Below are positions 1-7,963 of a stretch of DNA of 64,000 nucleotides, one piece after another (position 1 is the first letter of the stretch; each line of letters opens with the position of its first letter). Position numbers and translations under genes: made by a program. The stretch comes from Granulosicoccus sp947495035 (GTDB lineage: Bacteria > Pseudomonadota > Gammaproteobacteria > Granulosicoccales > Granulosicoccaceae): the NCBI RefSeq assembly GCF_050589605.1, contig NZ_JBNGOO010000001.1; one strand, given 5' to 3'. The notes below the pieces were generated by a model, which was not told the DNA's origin, did not search any database, and was given only the letters and a program-made list of their open reading frames with translations.

Positions 1-300
1 GACTTCATTTCCGTGGTGGCAAACCGCAAGTGGTTCGACCAACTGGATGCAGATTCCCAATCCATGGTCACGGCTGCAATGAACACGGCAATCGAGTATC
101 AACGAACCATGGCTGAGCAGCAGGATGCCGAAGCTCTGGAGAAGCTGACCGATGCCGGCATGACCTACACTGAAGTATCGCCAGAGCTGGCCCATGATCT
201 GCGTGAGCAGACGGCTGATGTCGCCAGTGAGACTCGTGCCCGGCTGGATGCTGACCTTGTGGAACTGCTCGATGCAGAGTCTGCCAGCCTGCTTCAATAG
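1..300 (+). CDS. dctP: TRAP transporter solute-binding protein DctP, C-terminal fragment
   Basis: The reading frame is open from the first base of the window and ends at TAG 298-300, so only about the last 99 residues are present. The residues are acidic and helical with many Ala, Glu and Asp, and include a stretch like VVANRKWFDQL followed by DSQSMVTAA, typical of the long C-terminal helices of DctP-family periplasmic binding proteins. The assignment rests mainly on context: the next two genes are the small and large TRAP permease subunits, spaced 13 nt and overlapping. It would capture a carboxylate-like ligand in the periplasm for the DctQM permease. The ligand cannot be inferred from the fragment. 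Confidence 0.8.
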   Translation, partial: DFISVVANRKWFDQLDADSQSMVTAAMNTAIEYQRTMAEQQDAEALEKLTDAGMTYTEVSPELAHDLREQTADVASETRARLDADLVELLDAESASLLQ

Positions 301-313
301 GCAGCAATTGACG

Positions 314-790
314 ATGACTCTGATCTCCCGATGTCTCGGGGTCGCAGATAGCGGTGCACGTCTGGCAGTCATGACAGCAACGGCAATCATGGTGGTTGTC
401 GTGTCTGCTCAGGTCGTCATGCGCTATGCCTTCAACGGATCATTCGACTGGGCCGATGAAATTTCCAGACTGGCATTTGTCTGGGCAATTTTCCTCGCGA
501 TTCCATTAGGTGTCAGTCAAGGCAGCCATGTGGGCATTCGTTTGCTGGTGGAGCGTTTGCCGGAAAACCTCAATAACTTGATTCAGCGGCTCATGAATCT
601 GTTGGCAGGGATGATGATGCTGGTTGTTTTTGGTGGCTCCATTGTCGTGGCGCAGACTACCTGGTCTGAGCGGCTGGGCTCCATCGACATCACATCCAGC
701 GTCTTTTTCTTCCCCGTCATTATCGGCGCGGCGCATTCGGCGATTCACTTGTTGGTGGGAACATTCGCACCACGGGTATCAACATCATGA
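314..790 (+). CDS. dctQ: TRAP transporter small permease DctQ
   Basis: A 158-residue inner-membrane protein with about four hydrophobic segments. It carries the DctQ landmarks: VVVSAQVVMRYAFN near residue 30, followed by DWADEISRLAFVWAIF, where the W-x-E-E/D motif before an aromatic helix is characteristic, and GSHVGIR in the next loop. DctQ pairs with DctM in Na+-driven TRAP importers. I chose ATG 314 because it lies just after the dctP stop and gives the usual DctQ length; an upstream in-frame ATG at 194 lies inside dctP. The 3' end overlaps the dctM start by 4 nt (ATGA), indicating translational coupling. Confidence 0.9.
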   Translation: MTLISRCLGVADSGARLAVMTATAIMVVVVSAQVVMRYAFNGSFDWADEISRLAFVWAIFLAIPLGVSQGSHVGIRLLVERLPENLNNLIQRLMNLLAGMMMLVVFGGSIVVAQTTWSERLGSIDITSSVFFFPVIIGAAHSAIHLLVGTFAPRVSTS

Positions 791-2067
791 GTCTGTACGT
801 CATCGTCTGTTTTCTGGTACTGGCCTTTCTGGGCATGCCCCTGGCGTTTTCCCTCGGGGTATCGGCTCTGGCCGGCCTGTGGTTATCGGGAATAGACCTG
901 CTGGTGTTGCCTCCGCGACTCATGAATTCGGTGAATTCCTTCCCTCTGATGTCAATTCCCTTGTTCATGGTTGCAGGTGAGTTGATGCTCAAGGGCGGCA
1001 TCATGGAACGGTTGGTGGATCTTGCGAATGCCTTCATTGGTCGCGTCAGAGGGGGGCTGGCACAAGTAGCCATCATATCCGGCGCCGGCCTGGCGTCGGT
1101 ATCCGGCGCAGCTGTTGCCGATGCTTCTGCCTTGTCATCGACTTTGGTGCCGTCGCTCGAAAAGCAGTATGGACTGGGATTTTCCACCGGTATTGTCGCG
1201 GCGGCGGCCAACCTCGGTCCCATCATCCCGCCATCCGGTGCCATGATCGTCTACGCCTTCATGGCCGGATCGAGTGTTTCGGTTGGGGGCATGTTCATGT
1301 CGGGTGTCGTCCCCGGGTTGATCCTCTTCTGTCTGCTCATGGCCTTGTGCTGGTTGATTGCCTGGTACCGGGACTACCCGCTGGCGGGAGAAGAGGTGAC
1401 ATTGCAGAATATCGTGAAACAGCTGAGGCGATCGCTTCTGGTATTCATGATGCCGGTGATTGTCATTGGTGGCATCGTGTTCGGTGCGTTTACTCCGACA
1501 GAAGGGGCCGCGATCGGGGTTTGTTATGCACTGTTCCTGGGATTCTTTGTCACTCGCAAGCTGAAGCTTGCAGACTTGCCTCAGGTACTTCTGACTGCCG
1601 CATCCACGTCGGCCATGGTTGGGGCAATGATAGCCTTTGCATCGACAGTAACCTTTCTGTTCACGATCGATCTGTTGCCATTGAGGCTGGCGGGATTGAT
1701 GCAGGGAGTCACAGACAGCCCATTTGTTTTTCTGTGCCTGGTGTCGCTCATGCTATTGGTGGTCGGCATGTTTCTGGAATCGAATGCGGCTTATATCATG
1801 CTGGTTCCCCTGTTCCATCCCATTGCCTTGCAGTACGGCATCGATCCGCTGCATTTCGGTTTCATATTTGTACTCAATCTGGTGATTGGCATGTTGACGC
1901 CACCGGTGGGAGTGGTGCTGTTTGTGGTTTGCGGTATTACCGGCGTCCGCATGGGTGAACTGGTGCGGCAAAGCTGGCCATTCATGGCCGCGATGTACGC
2001 TGTGCTGGTTCTGTGTATGGTATTTCCCGCTGTGGTTACCTGGTTGCCCGAGAGGCTTGGCTACTGA
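787..2067 (+). CDS. dctM: TRAP transporter large permease DctM
   Basis: A 426-residue polytopic membrane protein matching the usual DctM length. Recognisable motifs include PLAFSLGVSALAG at the N terminus, SFPLMSIPLFMVAGELM (residues 45-60), SGAGLASVSGAAVADASAL, NLGPIIPPSGAMIVYAF, FTPTEGAAIGV, and LTPPVGVVLFV near the end. These are the repeated half-site loops of the ion-transporter superfamily to which TRAP large subunits belong. It forms the transport channel with DctQ and receives ligand from DctP. The stop codon overlaps the next gene's ATG by one base (TGATG), so the racemase-like gene is probably co-translated. Confidence 0.95.
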   Translation: MSLYVIVCFLVLAFLGMPLAFSLGVSALAGLWLSGIDLLVLPPRLMNSVNSFPLMSIPLFMVAGELMLKGGIMERLVDLANAFIGRVRGGLAQVAIISGAGLASVSGAAVADASALSSTLVPSLEKQYGLGFSTGIVAAAANLGPIIPPSGAMIVYAFMAGSSVSVGGMFMSGVVPGLILFCLLMALCWLIAWYRDYPLAGEEVTLQNIVKQLRRSLLVFMMPVIVIGGIVFGAFTPTEGAAIGVCYALFLGFFVTRKLKLADLPQVLLTAASTSAMVGAMIAFASTVTFLFTIDLLPLRLAGLMQGVTDSPFVFLCLVSLMLLVVGMFLESNAAYIMLVPLFHPIALQYGIDPLHFGFIFVLNLVIGMLTPPVGVVLFVVCGITGVRMGELVRQSWPFMAAMYAVLVLCMVFPAVVTWLPERLGY

Positions 2068-2810
2068 TGAAGCTTCTGTTGCTCAATCCCAATACCAGTG
2101 TCGCTCTCACGTCGCGTCTGGAAGCGTCTGCAAGACAGGTGCTCTCGGCCGAGGCGGAGCTTGTGACCTGTACAGCGCGTGAAGGCTTCCCCTACATTTC
2201 GTCAAGAGCGGAGGCCCAGCTGGCAGGAGCCGGTGTATTGTCCATACTTGCCGAAAGGGCTGGCAGTTACGATGCCGCTGTTATCGCCGCATTCGGCGAC
2301 CCCGGACTCTCCGCTGCTCGCGAGTTGTTCGATTGCCCTGTTACCGGCATGAGTGAGTCTTCCATGCTGGCGGCCTGCTCAGCGGGCGAACGATTTGCCT
2401 TTGTGACTTTCTCCCCGTTGTTGGCTCCATGGTATACGGAACAGGTCACCCGATGCGGTCTTGGCAGTCGTTTCGCGGGTGTTTTCCATCCGGATGACTC
2501 GTTTGGTGATATAGCAACGGTGGCAGAGGACCTTGCTTCGCAATTGACGGAGTTGTGTGTCCGTGTTGCCAGCTGCGCGGATGTCCTGATACTGGCCGGA
2601 GCGCCGATTGCCGGGTTGGCGCCTGGCATCCGTGAAGATGTTCCCGCGTTGCTGCTCGATCCACTGCAAGCGGCAGTGACGGGGGCCGAGCAACAGTTCA
2701 GTTTGTTTCCGCAAGGGGCAAACCGTGGAAGTTTCAAGCGACCGCCGGGAAAGTTGTCAACGGGATTGCCTGGAGATCTTGCCGATCAGATAGCGAGGTG
2801 CAAGCTCTGA
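2067..2810 (+). CDS. Asp/Glu/hydantoin racemase superfamily protein lacking both catalytic cysteines
   Basis: A 247-residue protein beginning MKLLLLNPNTS, the N-terminal motif of hydantoin racemases. AAFGDPGLSAARE near residue 75 and LILAGAPIAGLA near residue 180 align with the two active-site strands of HyuE-type racemases. In those enzymes the segments are ACFGDPGL and LGCAGMADL, each carrying a catalytic Cys. Here both are replaced (Ala and Gly), so two-base racemisation is unlikely. It overlaps dctM by one base and closes the TRAP operon, so it probably acts on the imported compound, perhaps as a binding, isomerase-like or regulatory protein. Fold assignment is confident; function is open. 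Confidence 0.8.
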   Translation: MKLLLLNPNTSVALTSRLEASARQVLSAEAELVTCTAREGFPYISSRAEAQLAGAGVLSILAERAGSYDAAVIAAFGDPGLSAARELFDCPVTGMSESSMLAACSAGERFAFVTFSPLLAPWYTEQVTRCGLGSRFAGVFHPDDSFGDIATVAEDLASQLTELCVRVASCADVLILAGAPIAGLAPGIREDVPALLLDPLQAAVTGAEQQFSLFPQGANRGSFKRPPGKLSTGLPGDLADQIARCKL

Positions 2811-2852
2811 AACCATGGTTGTCGGGCAAATGACCGGATTACCGACTTGGCC

Positions 2853-3629
2853 TCAAGTCTCGCTCAGAACATCGAACAGGCGTCGCTTCTCACCGAGAAA
2901 TTCGTCGGACATTCTCAGTTTTTCGGTGCGTGGCCTTGGGAGTTCAACGTGCTGAACCTGTTTGATGCGGCCCGGGTTGCGAGATAGCACGATGACCATG
3001 TCGGACAGAAATATGGCTTCTTCCAGGTCATGGGTGACAAACACCACAGTCGAACCAGCCTGCTGCCACAATGACAACAATTCGGACTGCATCGTTGCCT
3101 TGGTCTGCGCGTCCAGTGCTCCGAAGGGTTCGTCCATCAGCATGACATCCGGCTTGTTGGCATAGACCCGCGCCAGGTCCACCCGTTTGCGCATTCCGCC
3201 CGACAGCTGTCTGGGATAGGCGTTTTCCCAGCCGTCCAATCCCACCAGCTTGATCCATGCATCGGATTCGATCTTTCTCTGTGCCTTCTTCACGCCGCGG
3301 ACCTTCAGGCCGTATTCGATGTTGTCTCTGACGCTCAGCCAGGGAAATACGGCGTCCTGCTGAAACACCATGCCGCGACTGGCATGGGGGCCGTCGACCA
3401 CATTGCCATCAACTCGAACCTCTCCCAGCGTCGGTTGTGTCAGCCCTGCCATGATGCGCAGCAGGGTTGACTTGCCACAACCGGAGTGTCCGACAATGGA
3501 GACAAAGCGACCCTTGGGTATGTCAAGGGAGACGTTGTCGAGCACATTGATGGTGCGCTCATCGTCCGCCAGAGCGAACTCCATGCCGATCTGGTCGATG
3601 GCAAGCATGCCCAGAGGTGGGTTATTCAT
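2853..3629 (-). CDS. NitT/TauT-type ABC transporter ATP-binding protein
   Basis: A 258-residue nucleotide-binding subunit. Walker A is GHSGCGKST (about residues 47-55), the Q-loop is VFQQDAVFPWLSVRDN, the signature is LSGGMRKRVDLARV, and Walker B is VMLMDEPFGALDAQT followed by the switch His in VTHDLEE. This is the SsuB/TauB/NrtD subfamily pattern that energises uptake of sulfonates, nitrate or thiamine precursors. ATG 3629 is preferred over ATG 3650 because GGAGGT lies about 9 nt upstream and this start falls just after the permease stop (3632). It is the last gene of the binding protein-permease-ATPase operon. Confidence 0.93.
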   Translation of the reverse strand: MNNPPLGMLAIDQIGMEFALADDERTINVLDNVSLDIPKGRFVSIVGHSGCGKSTLLRIMAGLTQPTLGEVRVDGNVVDGPHASRGMVFQQDAVFPWLSVRDNIEYGLKVRGVKKAQRKIESDAWIKLVGLDGWENAYPRQLSGGMRKRVDLARVYANKPDVMLMDEPFGALDAQTKATMQSELLSLWQQAGSTVVFVTHDLEEAIFLSDMVIVLSRNPGRIKQVQHVELPRPRTEKLRMSDEFLGEKRRLFDVLSET

Positions 3630-3631
3630 GT

Positions 3632-4465
3632 CTACTGGACCTCCGACCACTGGCCGATGCGCTGTTGGATGTTACGAAAGATCCTGTCCATCGAGAATGC
3701 CAGAATGCCGATCATGATGATGCCGGTCATGACCAGGCTGGTGTCGAAGAAGCGACGGCCGGACTGCAACATGAACCCCAGACCCGATTGAGCCGCTACC
3801 AACTCTGCGGCTACCAGGGTTGTCCAGGAAGCTGCCATGGCAACGCGCATGCCTGCGAAGATGAAGGGAATCGAATAGGGCAATGCGACGGTACGAAACA
3901 CGGTCAGGGGACTGGCTCCCAATGTCTGCGAGGCCTCCACGTAGACTTTGGGCACTTGCTTCATGCCTGAATAGGCATTGACGATGCAGGTGAGGAAAGA
4001 AGCCGCCACGATGATGAAAATACGGGAAAACTCGCCTATGCCGAACCACAGGATGACCAGCGGGATATAGGCCAGTGGCGGGATGGGGCGCAGGCACTCG
4101 ACAATCGGATCGAACACGTATTCAACATACTTGAACCACCCCATCAAGGTACCCAGCAGTATGGCAAGGCTGGTACCGATCAGATATCCGATCAGCACCC
4201 GTTGAAGACTGGCCCAGGTAGCGGTCAACAGTGTGCCGTCCAACAGCTTTTCCACAAAGGTCGAGAAAATGAGCTGTGGTGGCGGTGTCAGTATGGCGTT
4301 GGCAGTGGGCAGATTGGAGATGAAAGTGTACAGCAGTGCCACGGAGCCGAGACTGATGGTGCCGACAAGCACCTTGAGACGGCGTTCTCTGGTGGCAATC
4401 TGTGCGGGGCTGGCCGCTACACGTCTGGAAAGACGATCCGTGCCGCCCAATACTTGCTCTGTCAT
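3632..4465 (-). CDS. NitT/TauT-type ABC transporter permease
   Basis: A 277-residue inner-membrane protein. An N-terminal cytoplasmic stretch precedes a transmembrane segment near residue 35, then the binding-protein-dependent permease core. The EAA loop is EASQTLGASPLTVFRTVALPYSIPFIFAG, with the conserved EA...G.........P spacing of the SsuC/TauC family. WTTLVAAELVAAQSGLGFM is also characteristic. It lies between the solute-binding protein (24 nt upstream) and the ATPase, so all three are one operon read on the minus strand. The substrate cannot be read from the sequence; sulfonate or sulfate-ester compounds are suggested only by the neighbouring sulfatases. Confidence 0.92.
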   Translation of the reverse strand: MTEQVLGGTDRLSRRVAASPAQIATRERRLKVLVGTISLGSVALLYTFISNLPTANAILTPPPQLIFSTFVEKLLDGTLLTATWASLQRVLIGYLIGTSLAILLGTLMGWFKYVEYVFDPIVECLRPIPPLAYIPLVILWFGIGEFSRIFIIVAASFLTCIVNAYSGMKQVPKVYVEASQTLGASPLTVFRTVALPYSIPFIFAGMRVAMAASWTTLVAAELVAAQSGLGFMLQSGRRFFDTSLVMTGIIMIGILAFSMDRIFRNIQQRIGQWSEVQ

Positions 4466-4489
4466 GGTCAGGACTCCGCCAGTACCGAA

Positions 4490-5500
4490 CTACAGACCGT
4501 CAATGACCCGAGGGTCCAGCAGAGTATCGAAGTCCGGCAGAGAATCCAGAATGCCCACCTCCTGCAGAAACTCGGATTGCTTCTTCAGCATGTCGGCCAG
4601 TGTGCCATCCGTATTGATCTGCTTGACCTCATCCACGTTGAAAAACGTCAGGGCGTCGATCTGTTGCTGTACCTGTTCTGCTGTCAAGTTGGCTCCGACG
4701 ACCTTGTTCAACCAGTTCTGCAGGTCCAGGGCTGCGGCTTCGGCGGTGTCAGGGGAGGTGAAGTAGGGCACCGACTTGCCGTGGAAAACACGTAGTACCT
4801 TCTGGATGTCCTCGAGTCTTGCGTCGATGATCTTGCCGGGGGCTGCCCACAGGTCGAAGACGAAGAAGGGGTCAGTGAAGTCACTGGTGGCAAACAGTAC
4901 CCTGGAATCCTTGCGGGCTTCCAGTACGCGGTCCAGTGCAGAAGGTGCAGGCGCGAAGGCATCGATGCGACCGGCGATGAAGGCACCTTGTGCATCGAGC
5001 ACTTCCATCTGCACCAGATCGACGTCATCGGTGGTCATGCCGTGCTGTGCCAGAGCCTGGCCGACGATGTAATGCTGTGTGGTGGCCCAGGGAATGCTGA
5101 CCTTCTTGCCACGCAGTTCCTCGATGGAGTCGATACCATTCTGCGAAACGATTTTCGAGGGACCCGACACATCGGCTACCACGGACAGCACGCGCAAGTC
5201 CATGATCTGTTGAGCGGCGGTGCGCAAGGTGGGAACACCACCCAGTGCGCCGATGTCGATGCTGCCACCGATCATGGCTTCAAGCAGTGGCGGCCCGCTG
5301 TCGAACAGTACCAGCTCCACGTCGACACCTTCCTCCTCGAACCACTGTTGCGCTTCGGCAACATTGATCAGACCGAAGGAGGTGAACTGCAGATAGCCCA
5401 CTTTCAGAGGATCCGCCATGGCGGTGGCCGGACCTGCTGCGATTGCACAGGCTGCCAGGATAGCGCCCGCGGTTGAAAGAATTCGTCGTCTTGTCAGCAT
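4490..5500 (-). CDS. NitT/TauT-family ABC transporter substrate-binding protein
   Basis: A 336-residue exported protein. The N terminus has TRRRIL followed by an Ala-rich hydrophobic stretch and a likely cleavage after ATAMA (about residue 29), compatible with Tat or Sec export. The mature part starts DPLKVGYLQFTSFG and contains DSGPPLLEAMIGGSIDIGALGGVPTL and GKKVSIPWATTQHYIVGQAL, which match the SsuA/TauA/ThiY fold. It is the first gene of the ABC operon; the 231 nt upstream (5501-5731) separate it from the sulfatase gene and probably hold its promoter. The ligand is unknown; aliphatic sulfonates are a reasonable but unproven guess. Confidence 0.9.
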   Translation of the reverse strand: MLTRRRILSTAGAILAACAIAAGPATAMADPLKVGYLQFTSFGLINVAEAQQWFEEEGVDVELVLFDSGPPLLEAMIGGSIDIGALGGVPTLRTAAQQIMDLRVLSVVADVSGPSKIVSQNGIDSIEELRGKKVSIPWATTQHYIVGQALAQHGMTTDDVDLVQMEVLDAQGAFIAGRIDAFAPAPSALDRVLEARKDSRVLFATSDFTDPFFVFDLWAAPGKIIDARLEDIQKVLRVFHGKSVPYFTSPDTAEAAALDLQNWLNKVVGANLTAEQVQQQIDALTFFNVDEVKQINTDGTLADMLKKQSEFLQEVGILDSLPDFDTLLDPRVIDGL

Positions 5501-5731
5501 GGTGTTTCCTCTTCTTGTTGGATGGGTGTGCGAACAGATCTCCGTCCTGTGCCCAGTCGAACTCCGGCTGGGCCGGATGGTGTCATTCGATATGAGTAGG
5601 TATTGACGGCTTGAGCATCGTGCTGAGTGAGTCCGTCCCGAGGGCAGTGCTCATTCCGGTGTTGTGGCAATCGTTGAAGTCGGCCAGGTTCCGCCGGCGG
5701 GGAGTCCGAACAGAACGGACTCCCCCGCGGT
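5501..5731. other. intergenic region between sulfatase end and ABC operon start
   Basis: No convincing gene. Both neighbours are on the minus strand, so the segment should hold the ABC operon promoter and possibly the end of the sulfatase transcript. I see a GC-rich run with short inverted elements but no clear terminator with a T tract. Confidence 0.4.
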
Positions 5732-7213
5732 TCAGGGCGTATCGAGCTGCATGCCCGGGTGATTCATGGGACCGGTGTCCACGGCACGGCGTCGGGCTGC
5801 TCGTGTACGCACGGAGGTGTCGATCAGCCACTCGCGCATCACGTCCAGCATCTCCTGTTTCTTCGACGCCGCTTCCGGTTTGTCCCACAGATTGCGCTTT
5901 TCACCCGGGTCGTTGACCAGGTCGAACAGCTGACCGCAACTCAGGCCCTTGAAATGCACCAGTTTGTGGGTGGCAGAGCGCACCATGGTCAGGTACTCGG
6001 CACCCGTCAGGTTGACATCACCGCCCTGTTCACAGAATACATGGCTGCGTCCTTCGAATTCTTCACCGACCAGGGCAGGATTCAGTGATTCCGCCTCGAA
6101 ACTCGGATCCGGGGTCAGACCTGCCCATTCGAGTATGGTGGGTCCAAGATCGAACAGCTGGACCAGCTCATCGACATCGCGACCTTCGGCGAACCGCCCG
6201 GGAGCAGAGATGATCAGTGGTACGCGCGTCACTTCATCATATGGCGCCCACTTCTGGCTCAGGCCGTGATCGCCGAGACAATCCCCGTGATCGGATGCGA
6301 ACACGATGATGGTGTTGTCCAGTCTGCCACGTGCCTCGAGCGTATCGAGAATCTGACCCACTTCACGATCGATCATTTCGACATTGGCACAGTAATATGC
6401 CCGCATGCGGTGCAGCTGTTCGCGGGTTGGCTCAAGGCTCCAGGCCACCGAATCATGATCGACTTCAACATCGTGATGACGTTTCTCGGTGAATACGGGA
6501 GGCAGGTTGGCGAGATCCTCTTCGGTGACCTCTGGCAGGGGAATGTCGCGGTCCATGTAGCGTTCGATGTACTCCGGCGTCGGGTCATACGGCGGATGCG
6601 GGCCGGGGAATCCGACGACCATGAACAGCGGCTTCTCCACAGGCTTGCTCTGCAGCCACCAGCGCGTCATGCGTCCGACAAAGACATCGGAATGCAGTTC
6701 TTCCGGTAGTTCCCAAGGGAATGCACCCAGGCGTTCCCGGTAGTCATCCCGCTTGCGGTATTCCTCACGCTGCTGCTTCTTCACCCCGTGAGCGGCAAGT
6801 GCCTTGTCCCATTCATCGAAGTAGTAGCGTCCTTCCAGAAAGCGGTCCTTGTTCTCCACGACGTAGCGTTCATCGAAGCCTGCCGGTGCATCGTAGGGAA
6901 TGGTGTGCATCTTGCCGATGTTCACGGTCTGATAGCCCGATTCCTGCAAGCGTGACACCCAGGTCTTGTTCCAGGCCTGGCCATTGGCATGTACCCCGTT
7001 GCTGTGGGGGTAATAGCCGGTGAACAGGCTGGCTCGGCAGGGAACGCAGCTGGGCGCGGTGACATGACACTGGGAAAAATTGACTCCCCGTTTGGCGAGG
7101 CGATCCAGGTTCGGCGTGTCGACATGATGGGCGCCCAGCGCATTGATGGTGTCGTAGCGCTGCTGATCGGTCATGATGACCACGATATCGGGTTTTTCGT
7201 TGTTGTCTGTCAT
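5732..7213 (-). CDS. type I sulfatase, cytoplasmic (TTT module A)
   Basis: A 493-residue alkaline-phosphatase-superfamily sulfatase. It starts with the metal-binding segment IVVIMTDQQRYD, and the formylglycine motif is C-V-P-C-R with Cys56 as the modified residue; the usual Ser before Arg is Cys. FASDHGDCLGDHGLSQKW supplies the distal metal ligands and active-site Lys. No signal peptide precedes the catalytic domain, so it should act in the cytoplasm and depends on a formylglycine-generating or anaerobic maturase encoded elsewhere. It follows the GntR gene by 27 nt and ends the TTT operon. The sulfate-ester substrate is unknown. Confidence 0.92.
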   Translation of the reverse strand: MTDNNEKPDIVVIMTDQQRYDTINALGAHHVDTPNLDRLAKRGVNFSQCHVTAPSCVPCRASLFTGYYPHSNGVHANGQAWNKTWVSRLQESGYQTVNIGKMHTIPYDAPAGFDERYVVENKDRFLEGRYYFDEWDKALAAHGVKKQQREEYRKRDDYRERLGAFPWELPEELHSDVFVGRMTRWWLQSKPVEKPLFMVVGFPGPHPPYDPTPEYIERYMDRDIPLPEVTEEDLANLPPVFTEKRHHDVEVDHDSVAWSLEPTREQLHRMRAYYCANVEMIDREVGQILDTLEARGRLDNTIIVFASDHGDCLGDHGLSQKWAPYDEVTRVPLIISAPGRFAEGRDVDELVQLFDLGPTILEWAGLTPDPSFEAESLNPALVGEEFEGRSHVFCEQGGDVNLTGAEYLTMVRSATHKLVHFKGLSCGQLFDLVNDPGEKRNLWDKPEAASKKQEMLDVMREWLIDTSVRTRAARRRAVDTGPMNHPGMQLDTP

Positions 7214-7240
7214 GTTGTCATTCTGGGTTGGAGTAGGTAA

Positions 7241-7963
7241 TCAGAGTTGCAGATCGAAGAAGCGCTCTTCCATCACATCGATATGACCTTGCATGGCCGT
7301 GGATGCGGCTTCGGGCAGTCGTCTCTCCAGCGCGCGATGAATCACGCGGTGATCGCTGATGGAGCGGCGGCGGTTGGCGGTGCTGCGGGTCTGGTCATAC
7401 CAGCGAATCCACATTGTGGTGTTGCGTTGCTGCCACAGATGGCCGACGAACTGTTCCAGCAGACGGTTGCCCGATGCCTTGGCAATCAGGTGATGAAACT
7501 CGGCATCGGCACGGTCGAAACGCGGTACATCATCGAGTGCGGATTCCATGGTTTCGATACAGCGGCCGATCTGCACGATCTCGGCATCACTGGCGCGGGT
7601 GGCAGCCAGATAGGCTGTCTGTGCCTCGATGAGCCGGCGGGATTCGAGAATTTCGGATGGGCTGGTCTCATCGGCGGCAGGTGATGCGACAGTTGCATTC
7701 TGGCGGACGTTGTCACCCAGAACGAAGACACCGGAGCCGACACGAATCTCCACCAGACCCATCAGCTCCAGCGCCAGGACGGCTTCACGTACCGTGGTTC
7801 GACTGACGCTGAGTGTCGAGGCCAGTTCACGCTCGGGCGGCAGGCGCTGGCCGGCAACGAACTCGCCGTCAGTGATGCGTTGCGCAAGATCTCGGGCGAT
7901 CTGTACATAGCGTCGTTCGTCCGGTTCGGCCTTGTCGAGCACATTGCTGGAGATGGGCTTCAT
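7241..7963 (-). CDS. GntR-family regulator, FadR/FCD subfamily
   Basis: A 240-residue transcription factor. Residues about 20-85 form the winged helix, with RLPPERELASTLSVSRTTVREAVLALELMG as helix-turn-helix and GSGVFV as the wing. The C-terminal FCD domain shows a metal- or ligand-binding set: D-A-E-F-H, later SDHRVIHRAL and MQGHIDVMEERF, consistent with carboxylate effectors. The start at ATG 7963 overlaps the tctA stop (ATGA), so the regulator is made with the transporter it probably controls. A candidate FCD-type operator lies upstream of tctC at 11080-11095, giving a simple model of autoregulation by the imported sulfated or desulfated acid. Confidence 0.92.
   Translation of the reverse strand: MKPISSNVLDKAEPDERRYVQIARDLAQRITDGEFVAGQRLPPERELASTLSVSRTTVREAVLALELMGLVEIRVGSGVFVLGDNVRQNATVASPAADETSPSEILESRRLIEAQTAYLAATRASDAEIVQIGRCIETMESALDDVPRFDRADAEFHHLIAKASGNRLLEQFVGHLWQQRNTTMWIRWYDQTRSTANRRRSISDHRVIHRALERRLPEAASTAMQGHIDVMEERFFDLQL

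Noticed and set aside
1581..1769. Small minus-strand frames inside the TRAP genes and similar frames throughout
   Set aside because: Shadows of the real genes with no start signal or recognisable domain.
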